Shown: one piece after another, positions 1 through 11,839 of the stretch
Position numbering within the stretch: the first letter of the stretch is position 1
Layout of the letters: each line of letters opens with the position of its first letter
Assembly (NCBI GenBank): GCA_034509925.1
Contig: CM067528.1
Coordinates: forward strand, 8,058,501-8,122,500
DNA: 64,000 nucleotides
Direction: 5' to 3'
DNA from: Hirudinaria manillensis
Lineage: Eukaryota > Annelida > Clitellata > Hirudinida > Hirudinidae
Made by a program: the position numbers and the translations under genes
The notes under the pieces: model-generated
What the model was told of the DNA's origin: nothing
Seen by the model: the letters and a program-made list of their open reading frames with translations, nothing else
Databases searched by the model: none

Positions 1-137
1 AGAAAATAAACGACGTGGTATACCGCATACAGAAATCAGCAAGGACTAGAAAGAAAGTGGTTCACAGCAATCGATTAGCAAAATATCAGAGAAACAGCTC
101 AGCCTGTTCGGGACGAACAGATTTAAGGAGGGGGCAA
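1..137 (+). pseudogene. 3' end of a gypsy-type pol gene, cut by the window edge
   Basis: From base 3 one frame reads as the tail of a gypsy LTR retrotransposon polyprotein (the stretch NDVVYRIQ, then VVHSNRLAKYQ), the usual C-terminal segment after integrase. It runs off the left edge. It is followed by a purine-rich run (AAGGAGGGGG, about 125-134) like a polypurine tract and then by a probable LTR. It is a different lineage from the 47.5-56.8 kb gypsy family. Only the last ~45 codons are visible, so its integrity is unknown. Confidence 0.65.
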
Positions 138-284
138 TGTTAGATCCCTGACATTATTAATTAATGTAATTAATTCCGATCGGGACAAGCAAATCGACCA
201 AATCGTCCAGCCGTATTTGCCATTAGTTAAATCCAATAAAGATATCCTTACGTTAATTAATTCATCAGACCCCGGGTTACAACA
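138..284 (+). repeat. Probable 147-bp LTR (3' LTR of the edge gypsy)
   Basis: The segment starts TGTTAG directly after the purine tract and ends TTACAACA, giving the TGTT...AACA inverted ends typical of LTRs. The end motif GACCCCGGGTTA recurs at about 13212, where another short copy may lie. The boundary is inferred from one end only because the partner LTR is outside the window. Confidence 0.5.
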
Positions 285-589
285 ATGCCAACATAATTAG
301 TTAAGTTTCTGTCAGATAATTAAATAGATTCGTTTATGCCTTTTTCTCAAACTTGCTAAAAGGATTCTTCCTATCTCCACTGGAATGTATCTCAAGAATA
401 CTCCTAAATGATAAATAAATTATATTTCATCAGAATCAATCAACTTTCATGCTCACTTTCATATCACTGATCCGCTCAAAAATATTTCATAATTTGAAGC
501 AAATCCTATTGTGGTTTTTCTGGACATAACAATCTCGTTGCTTCTCCGCGAAATCATTTGCCTGTCTCAAGAACCACTTCATGATCTAC
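285..589. other. AT-rich sequence, nothing recognised
   Basis: I see no coding frame, RNA gene or terminal repeat that I can support here. Confidence 0.5.
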
Positions 590-1500
590 CTCTTTCTCAT
601 GAGACCTACCGCCAACATCACCACCGAAACCGCCGTTCGCGTCTCCTCCGACCTCCTCCGCACCGCGAAAGTATCGATTCTCGTCTTCCTGGACCTTTTG
701 GCCTCCTTCAAAACTGTTGATCACGACATAATCCTCCATCGATTGCGTCCTTGAGTGGTTCCGGTCTTACCTCGCCGATCGTTCCTTCATGGTCAACTCG
801 CGTCGCCCAACGCCCTGACAATCTGTAGTGTCCTCCAAGGCTCCGTCCTCGGCCCGCTCCTTTTCCCGATGTACAACTGAAGAGCATTGTCCACTGTCAC
901 GAACTCCACTGACACATGCATGCTGATGACACCCAAGTTTAGGGTCACTGTAAACCCGAGGCCCTCTCTTCCAGGAACTCCTGATGTCTGGGGACCATCA
1001 GCGACTGGATGTTCAGCAGCCGTCTGCAACTGAACAGCAACAAAACCGAGATGATGTGGATTTCCTCGCCCGTGACTCGGTGCAATCTGTCCGCAACCAG
1101 GGGATCTGGCTGGACAGATTGGATTAGATTAGACACAAACACAACAATATCTCCCGCTCCTGCTTCGTGTCCCTCTTGCTTAGGAGAGCCTGTGGAGGGA
1201 AGAGCCTGATTCGCTCCAGGTTCGATTACGGAAATGCTAAGCTTGCGGGTCTCCCGTCCTGTTGCCTGGAGCAGCTGCAGAGTCATCAACACGTCATCTT
1301 CAGCAAGAGGAAGTACGACCGTCCCTTTGCGAGCTTCACTGGTTGCACATTCACCAGTAGTCGACTATAACATCGACAAGCTGGTATTCAAATCGCACCT
1401 GGGCCGCTCACCGTACTGCCTGCCATTAACCCGAAGCGCACATCTCCGGGGCAGACTTAGTTCCATATCCAGAAGCTCCATCTACTGCTCACACGCCAAT
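590..1500 (+). mobile_element. Degenerate APE-type non-LTR retrotransposon, RT region
   Basis: Broken frames carry reverse transcriptase landmarks in the right order: a VDHDI block (about 715), a YLADRS block (about 770), a QGSVLGPLL-like block (about 838), an ADDTQ block with the catalytic Asp pair (about 920), then LNSNKTE (about 1030) and a downstream RSRFDYGNA block (about 1210). This order is that of CR1/L2/Jockey-like LINEs. Many frameshifts and stops mean it is dead. It is richer in GC than its surroundings. Exact ends are not visible. Confidence 0.7.
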
Positions 1501-1509
1501 CGCGCCAAC

Positions 1510-2264
1510 GAATATAGCAAAAAATTAATTCTTGATACGACATATGGTGTTCGAAAGGATGGCGTTGTGTGGCTTAATTTTTTATTTGAATATATTTTCA
1601 AACTACGACAATTCCTACTTGCCTCTTATTGTCAAACGATTAGAACCGATTGATATATAAAAGATTTAAGTTATCGTACTTTGATTTCGTGTGATTTTTT
1701 CAAGGATTGATTGTTAGCTACAAAAAAATACGATAAAAATGATGACACAAATTCTTAGTAAAGCTTAACCTGCATAGGTGGGCTCTCCTTCAAATTTTCC
1801 CAATGGCTGCTGTTGCTGAATAGGTCTTACCGGACGTGAAGGTACCAATGTTTTTTCTGAAAAAAGTCAATATTTGTTAATAAACAATATTTGTAATGGT
1901 GATGATGGGTGAGTAAAGTGTATTTCAAAATGAATTAATATCCAATTGATTGGACAGTCTCGAACTTATTAGGAATTACAGATTTGAACTTTATGTTAAA
2001 AACAATAAAATACATTTGTATTGCCATATAGAATTTTTGGATCTTGCGTTCCATTTGGTAAGTCAAAAATATCCTAAATCAATTTATAAGCTCTTGATAA
2101 ATGATATTATCTCCGAAAAGAAAAGTAGTTTTGCAAATGGTATCCATAATTTCGGTTCTTAAGGGAATTGATGGTGACTGTATTACTGACATGATTTAGG
2201 AAAAGAGTCAGAGGTTTATTTTCCAGAAATACTTCTTGTGCTTCCCTTTCTTGTTTATAAAAAT
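1510..2264. other. AT-rich sequence, nothing recognised
   Basis: Only short accidental open frames are present. I see no motifs or inverted repeats that I can support. Confidence 0.5.
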
Positions 2265-3009
2265 TTGTTTATATAATGTAGATGTTCATTAACTACTGGG
2301 AGATATTAATTTCAGTGATTTTGGGCAACTATATTTTGTAATATATTTTTCCAAGTAGTGTTATTCATATTCAAATTATGCTCCACAAACATATTGAAAT
2401 TTTATTAAGTGAGAATAGAGGCATGAAATAATTGAAACTTTGGGCAATTACACGTTACGGATTTTCAGAAAACTAGACAAAATGTAAAACTTTAGCCCCT
2501 GTCCCATTAGCTAGAGATATTAATTCAGTGATTTTGGACAACTATATTTTGTAATTTAAGCAAAAAAGTATAAATATGAAAGTCGGTGAACCTCATACGA
2601 AAGCAAAAATCTTCATTTTTTCCGGTTAAAATAAACGTTTGAAATCTAAAATAACTTTGGAAAATAACCTTTTTTGGTATTATAACCATATGGACTGTCA
2701 AACTTAAAATGTTTCTCTTCTCTAAAATTGCATTGCTCCAATTTATATCCAAACTCATTCAAATTCAATCTAGTTCTTTTGTGATGTTTTGTCAAGAATA
2801 TCTTGTATTGGCGCTTTCAATACTTTAAAAATCGGCTTCTCCGAAGGCATCTACATATTTGCTTAAATTCAAATTCAACCTTTTTTCAAGCCCCGTTGAA
2901 AAGAGCATTCTCGCTTGCAAGCTTCACGAACAAGGAAGAGTCACCATTCTTAATCTTTGAAACGCCTCCAAACAACATCAAAAGGATTTTTCCATGGAGT
3001 TTCATTCAT
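2265..3009 (-). repeat. Scrambled copies of the adjacent Tc1-like element
   Basis: This stretch repeats blocks of the neighbouring Tc1-like element. Bases 2355-2500 match that element's right end (4226-4372). Bases 2500-2640 match its left interior (3080-3220). Bases 2658-2725 and 2790-3000 match pieces of 3350-3370, 3605-3650 and 3728-3880. The order suggests at least one deletion derivative lying head to tail against the element at 3012. No transposase frame is intact. Confidence 0.6.
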
Positions 3010-3011
3010 AC

Positions 3012-4390
3012 AGTGCGTGTCATAAGGTTGGGACATAAACCATTTATTTATATGATGCGTAGATGTTCATTAGCTACTGGGAGATATTAATTTCAGTGAT
3101 TTTGGGCAACTGAATTTTGTAATTTAAGCAAAAAATTGTAAATATGATAAAAAGTGAAAGTCGGTGAACCTCATATGAAAGCAAAAATCTTTATTTTTCC
3201 GGTTAAAATAAACGTTTAAAAGACATTTTTTGCAATTCAATTGATTATTGAGGAATCCCAACACATTTTCAGTAGGAATTTGGGTTATTCAGTAGGAATT
3301 TGGGCCGGAAGTCGAATCAGACCACTTTAAGACATAGATTCTTCTTCTGGAAAATAACCTTTTTTGGTATTGAGATGTGGATGGAACCATTGTTTTGTTA
3401 AAAGATAACCTTATCCATTTTAAATCTAATGTATAGGCATAGGAGGTATTTTTTTTATAATTTAAACACATTCTGAGCAATTTTGTTTCCCCTTTAAGAC
3501 CACCACATCTGATGAACCAAGAGAAGAAATGGCAGCCCAACAATGACCTCCAAAATTTCTTTTCAAGAGTGATTTTAGGGACTTCTGATATCCTGCCAAT
3601 AACATTTGGACCCATATGGACTGTCAAACTTAAAATGTTTCTCATCTGAAAAATTGCAATGCCCCAAATCACATTCAAACTCATCATCTCTTCGAGCCTA
3701 TTCAATCAAATCCTTTTGTGATGTTTTGTCAAGAATGTCTTCTACTGGCGCTTTCTACACTTTAAAAATCGGCTTCTCTACATATTGAATACTTGGTTTA
3801 ATTCAATTTAAACTTTTTTTCAAGCCCCGTTGAAGAGAATTCTCCCTTGCAAGCTTCACGAACAAAGAAGTCTCTTCTGACGATGATCCAGTGTTCGAGG
3901 TCTTCCTTATACTTAATTGGTTCTATATCTATCTGGATCATTTAAAAATCATCTGACAACATTTCTGGAACACTTTTGAAATTTCAGAAAATGACTTTGT
4001 CCTTTCTCCATTTCAGCAAGAATCCAATTTTAATAAGATTAACAAGCATTTTTTTATTTATTCAAATAATTATTTAACATTACCCTCTTATATATATATA
4101 ATCTTATTATAATAGCCACTAGTAGTGGTCCATGTAATTAAATGCTATTTCCTGCACAGGAAGACACCATCCTTAATCTTTGAAACGCCTCTAAACAACA
4201 TCAAAGGGATTTTTCCTTAAGTACTGTCATTCATATTCAAATTATGCTTCACAAACATATTGAAATTTTATTAAGTGAGAATAGAGGCCTGAAATAATTG
4301 AAACTTTGGGCAATTACACGCTACGGATTTTCAGAAAACTAGACAAAATGTAAAACTTTAGCCCATGTCCCAACCTCATGACACGCACTA
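3012..4390 (-). mobile_element. Tc1/mariner-like DNA transposon, inactive
   Basis: The ends are a 25-base terminal inverted repeat with 23 matches (left 3012-3036 beginning CAGTGCGTGTC, right 4366-4390), each flanked by TA, the Tc1/mariner target duplication. The length of 1379 bases suits the family. On the minus strand around 3290-3420 a decayed transposase frame keeps a VPSTSQ block (compare the family's DPKHTS) followed by VLKWSDSTSGPNS (compare the WPxQSPDLNP region that carries catalytic Asp residues). Frameshifts and lost acidic residues make it non-functional. Confidence 0.7.
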
Positions 4391-4520
4391 TATTCAAATT
4401 TTACTTCACAAACCTATTAAAATTTTATCAGGTGAGAATAAAATAATTGAAACTTTGAGCAATTACATGCTATGGTTTTTCATAAAATTAGACAAAATGT
4501 AAAATGTTAACAAAGTGTAG
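4391..4520. repeat. Extra right-end copy of the Tc1-like repeat
   Basis: Starting at the right TA, this repeats the subterminal sequence of the element next to it (ATTGAAACTTTG...GCAATTACA blocks, compare 4290-4345). It is a third partial copy, diverged from the others. Confidence 0.5.
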
Positions 4521-5689
4521 GAAAAGCAGTTCTTGCAGATTAAGGCACTGCAAAAGTCCCTTCTGTTGCTGTTAACAAACACCAGTACTTAGCAGACTCT
4601 TGTCTAGCAAAAATGTTGATGGGTGTGTGTATATAAATCAGTTTATATTTATCAAGTAATATCACACACAGTAATTACTTTATATTATTCATTTATTTGT
4701 GTACATTTATTTATTTGGGGTTGCAACTATTCAACTTGTTTATATCCTTTATCTAGCCTTCAGTCAAAGCTCCTATACATTACTCATTGTTTTGCTATTA
4801 TATTGCATGTCTTGCCTCATCTTCATAATAGTTTGTTTTTGATGCATGGGATGTATCCAAAATAAAAATTGTTTCACTGAAATCTAGAATGTGGATGGAA
4901 GCAAATGACTTATCTTAGTTTTTATTTTGAAAACGCTTGCAACTTACCAGAAAAGATTCAAATACCGAAAGAATGCCATTCAATTACTCAGTTAGTTGTG
5001 GCAGAGTTTTAGTGAATTTACCTGTATATTCATTGAGATAATTTGTTGTAAGGTCCATATCTCCAATAGGTTGTTGATATATTTCTTTTTGGCGAAAAAT
5101 CTTTTTCTCGGTTGGTGGATGCTGAATGTAATCAACCCTGTTTATAAATTAATAGCCTGATCAAGTCTTTTATATTTGCTAAGCAAGTTGGGGATATGGG
5201 TTTTTGTTTTATAAAAATCAAACCAAAAAATGGAACACAATATGTTTACCACATCCAAATTGTTGATAACGATTGACTAAAGACAACTCTCGTATCTAAT
5301 GACATGTTAGATAAACTGGTTTAAAAACAAGTTTAAAACTTAAAAAATGGAACACAATATGCGTTCAGCACCTAAATTGTCGATAATTATCGATAAAAAA
5401 AACTCGGAGGCGTGCATCTAACATACTCAAACGTATCAATAAGCCTAGTTTAATTCCTGACTGAAAATCCTTGACAAATCGGTAAATCTTGTATTTTATC
5501 TATGTCTGTAAGTAATCCACGTATTATTCTTGCAACCATGGTTATTTTTTCAAAACTATTTGATCATTCTGGCCGAATGATTTAAGAAAATCTGAGATAA
5601 GAATAGCGGAAATTATTTAAAATGATAAATAATGTTCCTGATCATAGTGGCCTCAAGTTGTGAAAACGAAGACTTCAACATTCACTTCT
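4521..5689. other. AT-rich sequence, nothing recognised
   Basis: Apart from a short repeated motif (AAAAAATGGAACACAATATG at about 5226 and 5344) I see no coding or structural feature. Confidence 0.5.
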
Positions 5690-6335
5690 ATAATCAAAGA
5701 ATTGGGTAGCATATTTGCACAGCGCGAAAACCCCGAAATACTGATTTCGGACAATTTGACACTTTTCACGGACAATACTGTCAGAATAATGGAATTTAAC
5801 ACATCAGGTCACGCCTTACAAACCTAATTGCAACGTGTAATTGGAGCAATTTGTCGATACGTTCAAACGTATACTGCAAAAGCTACAGGGTGAGGAGGTG
5901 ATGGATGATGCGTTCCAGAAATTCCTGTGGAATTCTGATGTATCAGACGACGAAGCATACGTGTTTGACCGCTTCAAATCAAGGACGCCAGGAGAAATAT
6001 TCCTAAGGATATCGTTGAGAACTCCCCTGAAATACTGAGTCAAGGATTACTTCAAACATCTCCAAAGAACTGATCAGGAGATGGAAGAAGACGAGAAACC
6101 TGGGAACCGGCCAATGAGAGATTTCGCTGACGAAGACGCAGACTGGGGCGTAAGTGGAGGCTAATGGCTTAGGTTAGAACTAACGATGACTCAATCAAGG
6201 CGATGTACATTTGATCTGCCAATTCTTCCACCAAGTGTGACACGCTAGGTTTCAACGAAAAATTAAACATGCCGGAACAACCAGAAGTCCAAGAGAACGA
6301 TTAGGAGCACAAAAACTGAACAGACAAAGACTAAA
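5690..6335 (+). pseudogene. Gypsy integrase and C-terminal fragment (same family as elements A and B)
   Basis: Translated pieces match the element B polyprotein at 52.7-56.6 kb: an integrase core block (ILISDN where B has IVSDNGTQF, so the catalytic-Asp region is recognisable at about 5748), then FVDTFKR and LQKLQGEEVM (about 5848-5905), then the tail block RTDQEMEE (about 6068). The Glu-bearing GQAERF block is damaged and frames shift several times. A 5'-truncated dead copy; no LTR was found beside it. Confidence 0.75.
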
Positions 6336-9300
6336 ATGCAGCTGAGTAAGAAGAGATGAAACTAATTGAAATTTTGACATTCATGACATATATTGACTGT
6401 ACATTCACGATGTTTCACCACTATTTGTTTTGGATTTTGTCTAAGTAAATCTTCCTCTGCTTGGTTCGCACTGAATACTACCGCTTTATTTTACTGAATA
6501 AAACTCAAAAAGTTCTGTGTTAATGATCCGACCGGCCTTATGTTGTTGAAATAGCAAAATTGAAACTATAAAAGATTTAAAACTTACAAAATGTGTCATC
6601 CTTTTCGTCAAGAACCAATATATGTTATAAAAGCGGGGGGAAATTAATAACGCATTAAAAGATTTAAAAATTAATTAAAACTGTTATTAGAACATATATT
6701 AGAAGTACCAATGAAGGCCACACTTGATCAGCATATCATCGTGTAAAAACATCTCATATCATCGTTATCGCAACAGTTCTTCCATTTGTCTGTAGTTACT
6801 ACTGCGATATTTATTGAAAATGTAGATATTAAACAAGAATTTTTTTTCTACATTTATCGATAATTCTCTATTAATGTTTCTAGACATTATAGTTAGATGC
6901 ATGATCACAATAGCTTAGGTTGAAAACTTTAAATGCGGAGATGTTTCAAGTTTATTTTAAACAAATTTGATTAAATTCTGACGAATTACTTGAACATATA
7001 CTTCCTACAGCACTGATAATAGAGCTAGGGCCCGCCCGTCATGGGTTAAGTTTAGTTTTAAATCAAGAAAGCAAACCAAAGGGAAAAATTATTTAAAAAT
7101 TTTAAATTTAGAAATTATATTTGATAAGTGAATCAATGAAAATAAATTGCAATAAATAAGAGACTAAAGTAAAAAATACAATCAAAATAAAAAAGAAACA
7201 AATTTGCTCTTATCTCTTCTGATATTATATCAGAAATGGTAACATAACGTCAAATGGTCTTTTTTATAGTTTAGAATTCGAAACGCGATTAATAGAAATT
7301 TTGATTGAAATCCAAAAGTTTGAAATTTTAATATAAAATTTAATTCAAACTTGTGGGTTGTATTTGCATCCATAGGTGCCTGACATTTTATAACAACCTG
7401 TTCAGGCCTGTGACATTTCCTTATTTCAAGAGGATGAGGATGGAACTGATTTGCATATTCAGAAAAGGTGCAGAGTTCATCGGTATGCCGAGCAACAGTT
7501 GGATTGTGAGGACATTTGTGCCTTCTAAAATAATAAAAAAAGTTTGAAAGTTTGCAACTGGTTGTGGAAGGTTGTGGAAAATGGTTTACAGAAGCATGGC
7601 GAATTTGGTGTGTTTTGGATATAATTTAATATATGTATATTTATGCAATAAGGACAATAATTAAATAATGCTATCAACTTTAATATAATAATACCGAAAC
7701 ATGCATTTTCTATGTTTGTTTTTGTAAATGTTAATTATTTAAATTTTTAAAGTTGACTCGTTTTATTCCATCACAATAAGTTTGTATTTTCTGGAACAGC
7801 AAATGGAACAGATTCTCTTCCTCAAGGTTGTTTTGTTTCTATATTCCTTTAGGATCAGAAACTTTATTGTCCACAAGTTAAGCTATAAAGTATATTAGTA
7901 AATTTTTCCTTTTAGCGTTATCAGCACATAATCACCTTCCATTAAAAAGTACGCAACAAAACACCCTGCACTGACCTTCTGCCACTAAAACCTTCAAATT
8001 AACATTTTTACTCAAATATACGATTGTGACACCTATTTGCTCAAACAGGCATTCAATGGAGTATGATTCAGAATTATCACTGTTTAAAATGTTTATTTTA
8101 AATATTGCACCAATCATATTTCGAACTTTTTAGTTAAGCATTCTGTCTTGAATTCTTCATATAGCTCGACATTAAAATCAATGCGCCGCAATTAGTTTCC
8201 TTAACCTTTATTCATTCGTTCAAATTCGTATCGTTCTTCTTCTGAAGCGTACTTTTAAAATTTCCTCCAATAATTGAATCTCCCAAACCTTTTCCTCTAA
8301 AGATGACGATCATCCAGCTTAGAAAAGCTTAGAAAAATTCGGCTAGTTCGATTTTCCTTCCAACGGTCTAATTTGAATTCTCGACATATCTATTTCTGCA
8401 AACAAATTTTCTAAGCCGCAAAAACAATAGAAAAATGTTCTAGCAAACAAATTTATTCGAAGTCTATTCTGAGACCATAACCTGTTGAAATAATCCTCGA
8501 TTAGAATGAATTCAAACTACAACAGAACATCTATTTACAGAAAGAAGACGTGAAACAGTAGAGTGGAAACAAAAACCAATAATTCAAACTTTTTATGGAA
8601 GACAAGTTTTTCGGCATAAACACTCAAAAACTATGAAAAAATATTTTGTCAATTATTAATTATCTATCAAACTGATGATATTTCACATATATTTCAATAC
8701 CATCTCATCAGCCTGCTGAGGCAAGACTTTTGTTACAAAAAAAGTGACATTAAATAAAAAGTATTTTTAACATATTGTTAAAAATTGTCATTATATTATT
8801 CTGCTTACCCACAAGTACAAATCTTGCAGATACATAACTTTGGCATAATTTTATTCGATTAATAGTCTTCGAATGTAATATAAACAATAAAATCTCCTTG
8901 ACCTGAACTTACAAATAACTGAAGTAAATAAAAAATTTATAGACTTTGGCAAGGCTTTGCAATCTTTATAGAAACCATTGCTTATAGCAACCGACGCAAA
9001 CAATCAATATTCTCATATGTCTCATATATTTCTCATATACCCACATCTTTTAACAAATATCCGATTTAAACGTATTCATTTCTTTTGCTGTTTCAATGAT
9101 TTAAAACTTAGGTTTTTCATCCCATCCAAACGTTACTATAAGAGGTCTATGCTTTTCATCGGCAGGAAGCACAGTTTTAAATTTCTCAACTATGTTATGT
9201 CCTACTATGTTCAAAACGCAGTCATAATCTTACGTTTTTCATCATTATTCTGGTATCAGTACATTCTTGTCAGTTTTTGTTGATTTTTTTATTCAACAAC

Positions 9301-9528
9301 TAGTTTAAATGTGACGTCAACAACAACTAGATAAAAGTAAAGTTTCCTTGATTCGTTTGAAGCTGAATTAAGTGGCAATAAATGCCATCCTTACGTTAGG
9401 GTTTTTTTTTTATATCAACATCAACTGAAACACACTCAGAAAGTCGTCTGCTATTACAATTGAACCACTATCTATATATTCTAAAGTAGCAAGAATCCAG
9501 TAGAAGATATAACTGTTTCAGAATGGAT
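6336..9528. other. 3.2 kb of AT-rich sequence, nothing recognised
   Basis: No recognisable protein, RNA gene, inverted-repeat pair or tandem array. The longest accidental frames (for example 8978-9283, plus) have no motif I know. Confidence 0.5.
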
Positions 9529-9756
9529 TCATCCGTCGAGCCGCACATCTCTGAGATGAGCCCGTAATCTCAACTTGTCCGATTGCCCGCACCGCTGCAG
9601 CAAGGCCTCCTTCAATCTTGTATATCGGGAAGAATTTGGGACTTCACACAGCAGATCCTGTATTTCTTCCGCAACACAGATGCTGTCTCTGACTCTCTTT
9701 GTTATGAAGATCGTCTCGATGTGCTCCCCCCAGAGTTGCGGAAGCAACAAATGCAC
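9529..9756 (-). pseudogene. Possible gag-like fragment of an LTR retrotransposon
   Basis: A 75-codon minus-strand frame includes RYTRLKEALLQRCGQSDKLR followed by an LRAHL block. This resembles the segment of some arthropod gypsy gag proteins that reads YxxLKxALIxRxxxSxxxRLxxLL. Nothing around it extends the frame. It abuts a gypsy RT fragment of opposite orientation. The assignment is from pattern memory only and could be wrong. Confidence 0.4.
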
Positions 9757-9893
9757 TTAGTGGCAGTGCGGCATATCTAGATGATGTCATTGTGACAGGA
9801 TCAACAATTCTAGAGCACAACAATAACGTCCAGTCTTCGTTTTAAAGTATTGCAGATCGTGCTCTTTCGCAAAACCTGAAATCAACTTCTTGG
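9757..9893 (+). pseudogene. Gypsy RT fragment (YLDD region), copy 1 of a gypsy-LINE composite
   Basis: This encodes the AAYLDDVIVTG region of gypsy reverse transcriptase, with the catalytic Asp pair, and is nearly identical to 20248-20405. Both copies share diagnostic changes against element B: a TCTTCGTTTTAAAG stretch and a deletion of about 27 bases just before the CTCTTTCGC block. At about 9893 the sequence jumps directly into a LINE, with AAAAGA shared at the junction. Confidence 0.8.
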
Positions 9894-11444
9894 GACGTGC
9901 TTTCAAAAGACAAGAAAATAGACATTTTGTCCCTGTCAATTGCTTTCTTCCAGCTGCGTCGGCAGGGATTTACAGTCGTTGACTGCCCACGTTCCTCGTG
10001 ATGGGTCTGCACAGTCTTCGTTCGAATCATGGAGGTCTTGCTGTCGTTTCAACATCAGCTGTTCAATTACATATACCTGTTCACCTTCTAAATATTGATT
10101 TCGCATCAACCACATTCGAGTATCTTGCTACACAAATTTATTTACGAGGAAAATGCATCAATCTACTCACAATTTACAGAACCTATAAAGTTTTTCTCGG
10201 AGTTAACTGAACTCTTAAGCAGTTTTGTCGTCATCTCCCCAGTGTTGTTCATCGTTCTGGACGTTATTGTTGTGCTCTAGAATTGTTGTTCAACATACAT
10301 CTTGATGACCCAAGCAATGTAACCTTCAGAGGCATTCTATCTTCATTGGGTCTGGTGGTGAGTGTTGATGGACCGACACATGACCTTGGTGGAACCATTG
10401 ATGTTGTTCTTCAACATGAAAACTCTCATCAAAGTCTTGTTGTTGAGAGAGTGGACACTGGTCTTTCTGATAATCGTCTGCTCTTCTGGAACACAACTTT
10501 CCCACGCACTTGATCCCCATTGGCCTCTTGTCATGTTCGCAGATGGAGGCGCCTGGATGTCACGTTGGGTCATTCAACAACTCAGTCTATCAGTTCTCAG
10601 TTCTCTGTGGTGACCAAGGGTCCTTTTCCTGACGATGTAGATGAGATGGCATCTCTCTTCAATTCAACCCTCGTAGATATTATTGATTCCCTTCTTCCAA
10701 ATACTATATCTCATCCCTGTAGGTTTGATGTCGAGTGCTGGCGGCGAAGACGATGTCTCGCTTTGGCTCAGAAGAGTGACGAAGGGTCATGCACTCAAAA
10801 CTGCAACTCGTTCATATCTAAAGTTATTACGCTCAAAACGACGAACCTATTATACAAAGCGTATTAGTGAGGTACGTCATCCTGAGAGACGCTGGAAACT
10901 TATAAAGGAGGCCACCGGTTTGGGGCGAAACACTCAGAGATCAGTCGCACCTTCTCCCAGAGACTTGTCAAGCTATCTTAATGACAAGCTCGGGGGCATA
11001 TGTGAATCAACTGCTGGGGCTCCTCCTCCTGGATTCTCTACCTTAACTGAAACAGAATTGAACCAACTTGGTCCAACCTCAATTGAGGAGGTTGTAATGC
11101 TGATCTACTCACTTCCTAATAAACAGTGCGGTCTTGATCCAATTCCAACTTGGCTCCTCAAAAAACTTTCGTTCGAACTTGCACCATTTCTAGTGCAACT
11201 CTTCAATATCTCCCTTTCCACAGGTTACGTACCTCTATCCTTCAAGATTGCACAGGTACGTCCCATACTCAAGAAAGCAGACCTTGATCCTCTTCAGTGT
11301 TCGTCGTATAGACCCATCTCAAACCTCAGCGTAATCTCCAAGCTTCTAGAGCGCCTTGTGCTGAGACGAATTGTTAACTACCTTGATTGCAATGTCTTGC
11401 TTCCAGCAACACAATCTGCCTACCGTTGGCATCATTCCGGCAAA
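9894..11444 (+). mobile_element. CR1/L2-like LINE fragment, copy 1 (EN to RT fingers)
   Basis: Nearly identical to 21521-23048. It carries parts of the AP-endonuclease domain (KKIDILSL; the THDLGGTIDVVL block at about 10378) and the N-terminal half of the RT (SSYRPISNLSVISKL at about 11300). It stops inside the RT at 11444, before the catalytic motifs, where another repeat begins. Against copy 2 it lacks about 27 bases in the ILSLTETWHDDGS region, and at 10257-10288 it carries a foreign inverted gypsy patch. Frameshifts make it inactive. Confidence 0.85.
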
Positions 11445-11454
11445 CATTAAACGC

Positions 11455-11530
11455 ATCTTTTTTTTAAATGTTCAAAAGGCGTGGGGTATATTTGTACCCC
11501 CATTGGGCAGTAAAGTTACGGACACGCATG
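11455..11530 (-). repeat. Terminal fragment of an unidentified DNA transposon (pair of 25.0 kb)
   Basis: The reverse complement of this stretch matches 25005-25085 (CGTAACTTTA, then GTGCCCAATGGGGG, then an imperfect palindrome built on TACAAAT). Such GGGGxTAxxAATxTAxCCCC hairpins next to TTAA sites occur in piggyBac-like elements. The family call is tentative; the homology between the two sites is directly visible. Confidence 0.45.
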
Positions 11531-11839
11531 TTTCAAACATTGCAGATTTTTTTAATAACAATTGAAATATTACGTGACAACATATAAAATGCTATTATAT
11601 CATATAAAATATAATACAAACATGACGGGCCTGGGAAAACCAATGAACTGTATTAACAGTAGCCTATAATGTTATAAATACATAAAAATATAGACAAGGT
11701 ACAGTCAAATAAATGTTTTGCTCGGCCTTCTTTTCCCTGTTTCCCAAGCGTTTGCTCTGAATATTTTCCATATTCTCTGGGTTTCTTTCAGAGTGTTTAT
11801 TGATGTCCATATCAGGACTCGCTTAGACAAGCCCAACTT
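11531..11839. other. AT-rich sequence, nothing recognised
   Basis: No gene or repeat that I can support. Confidence 0.5.
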
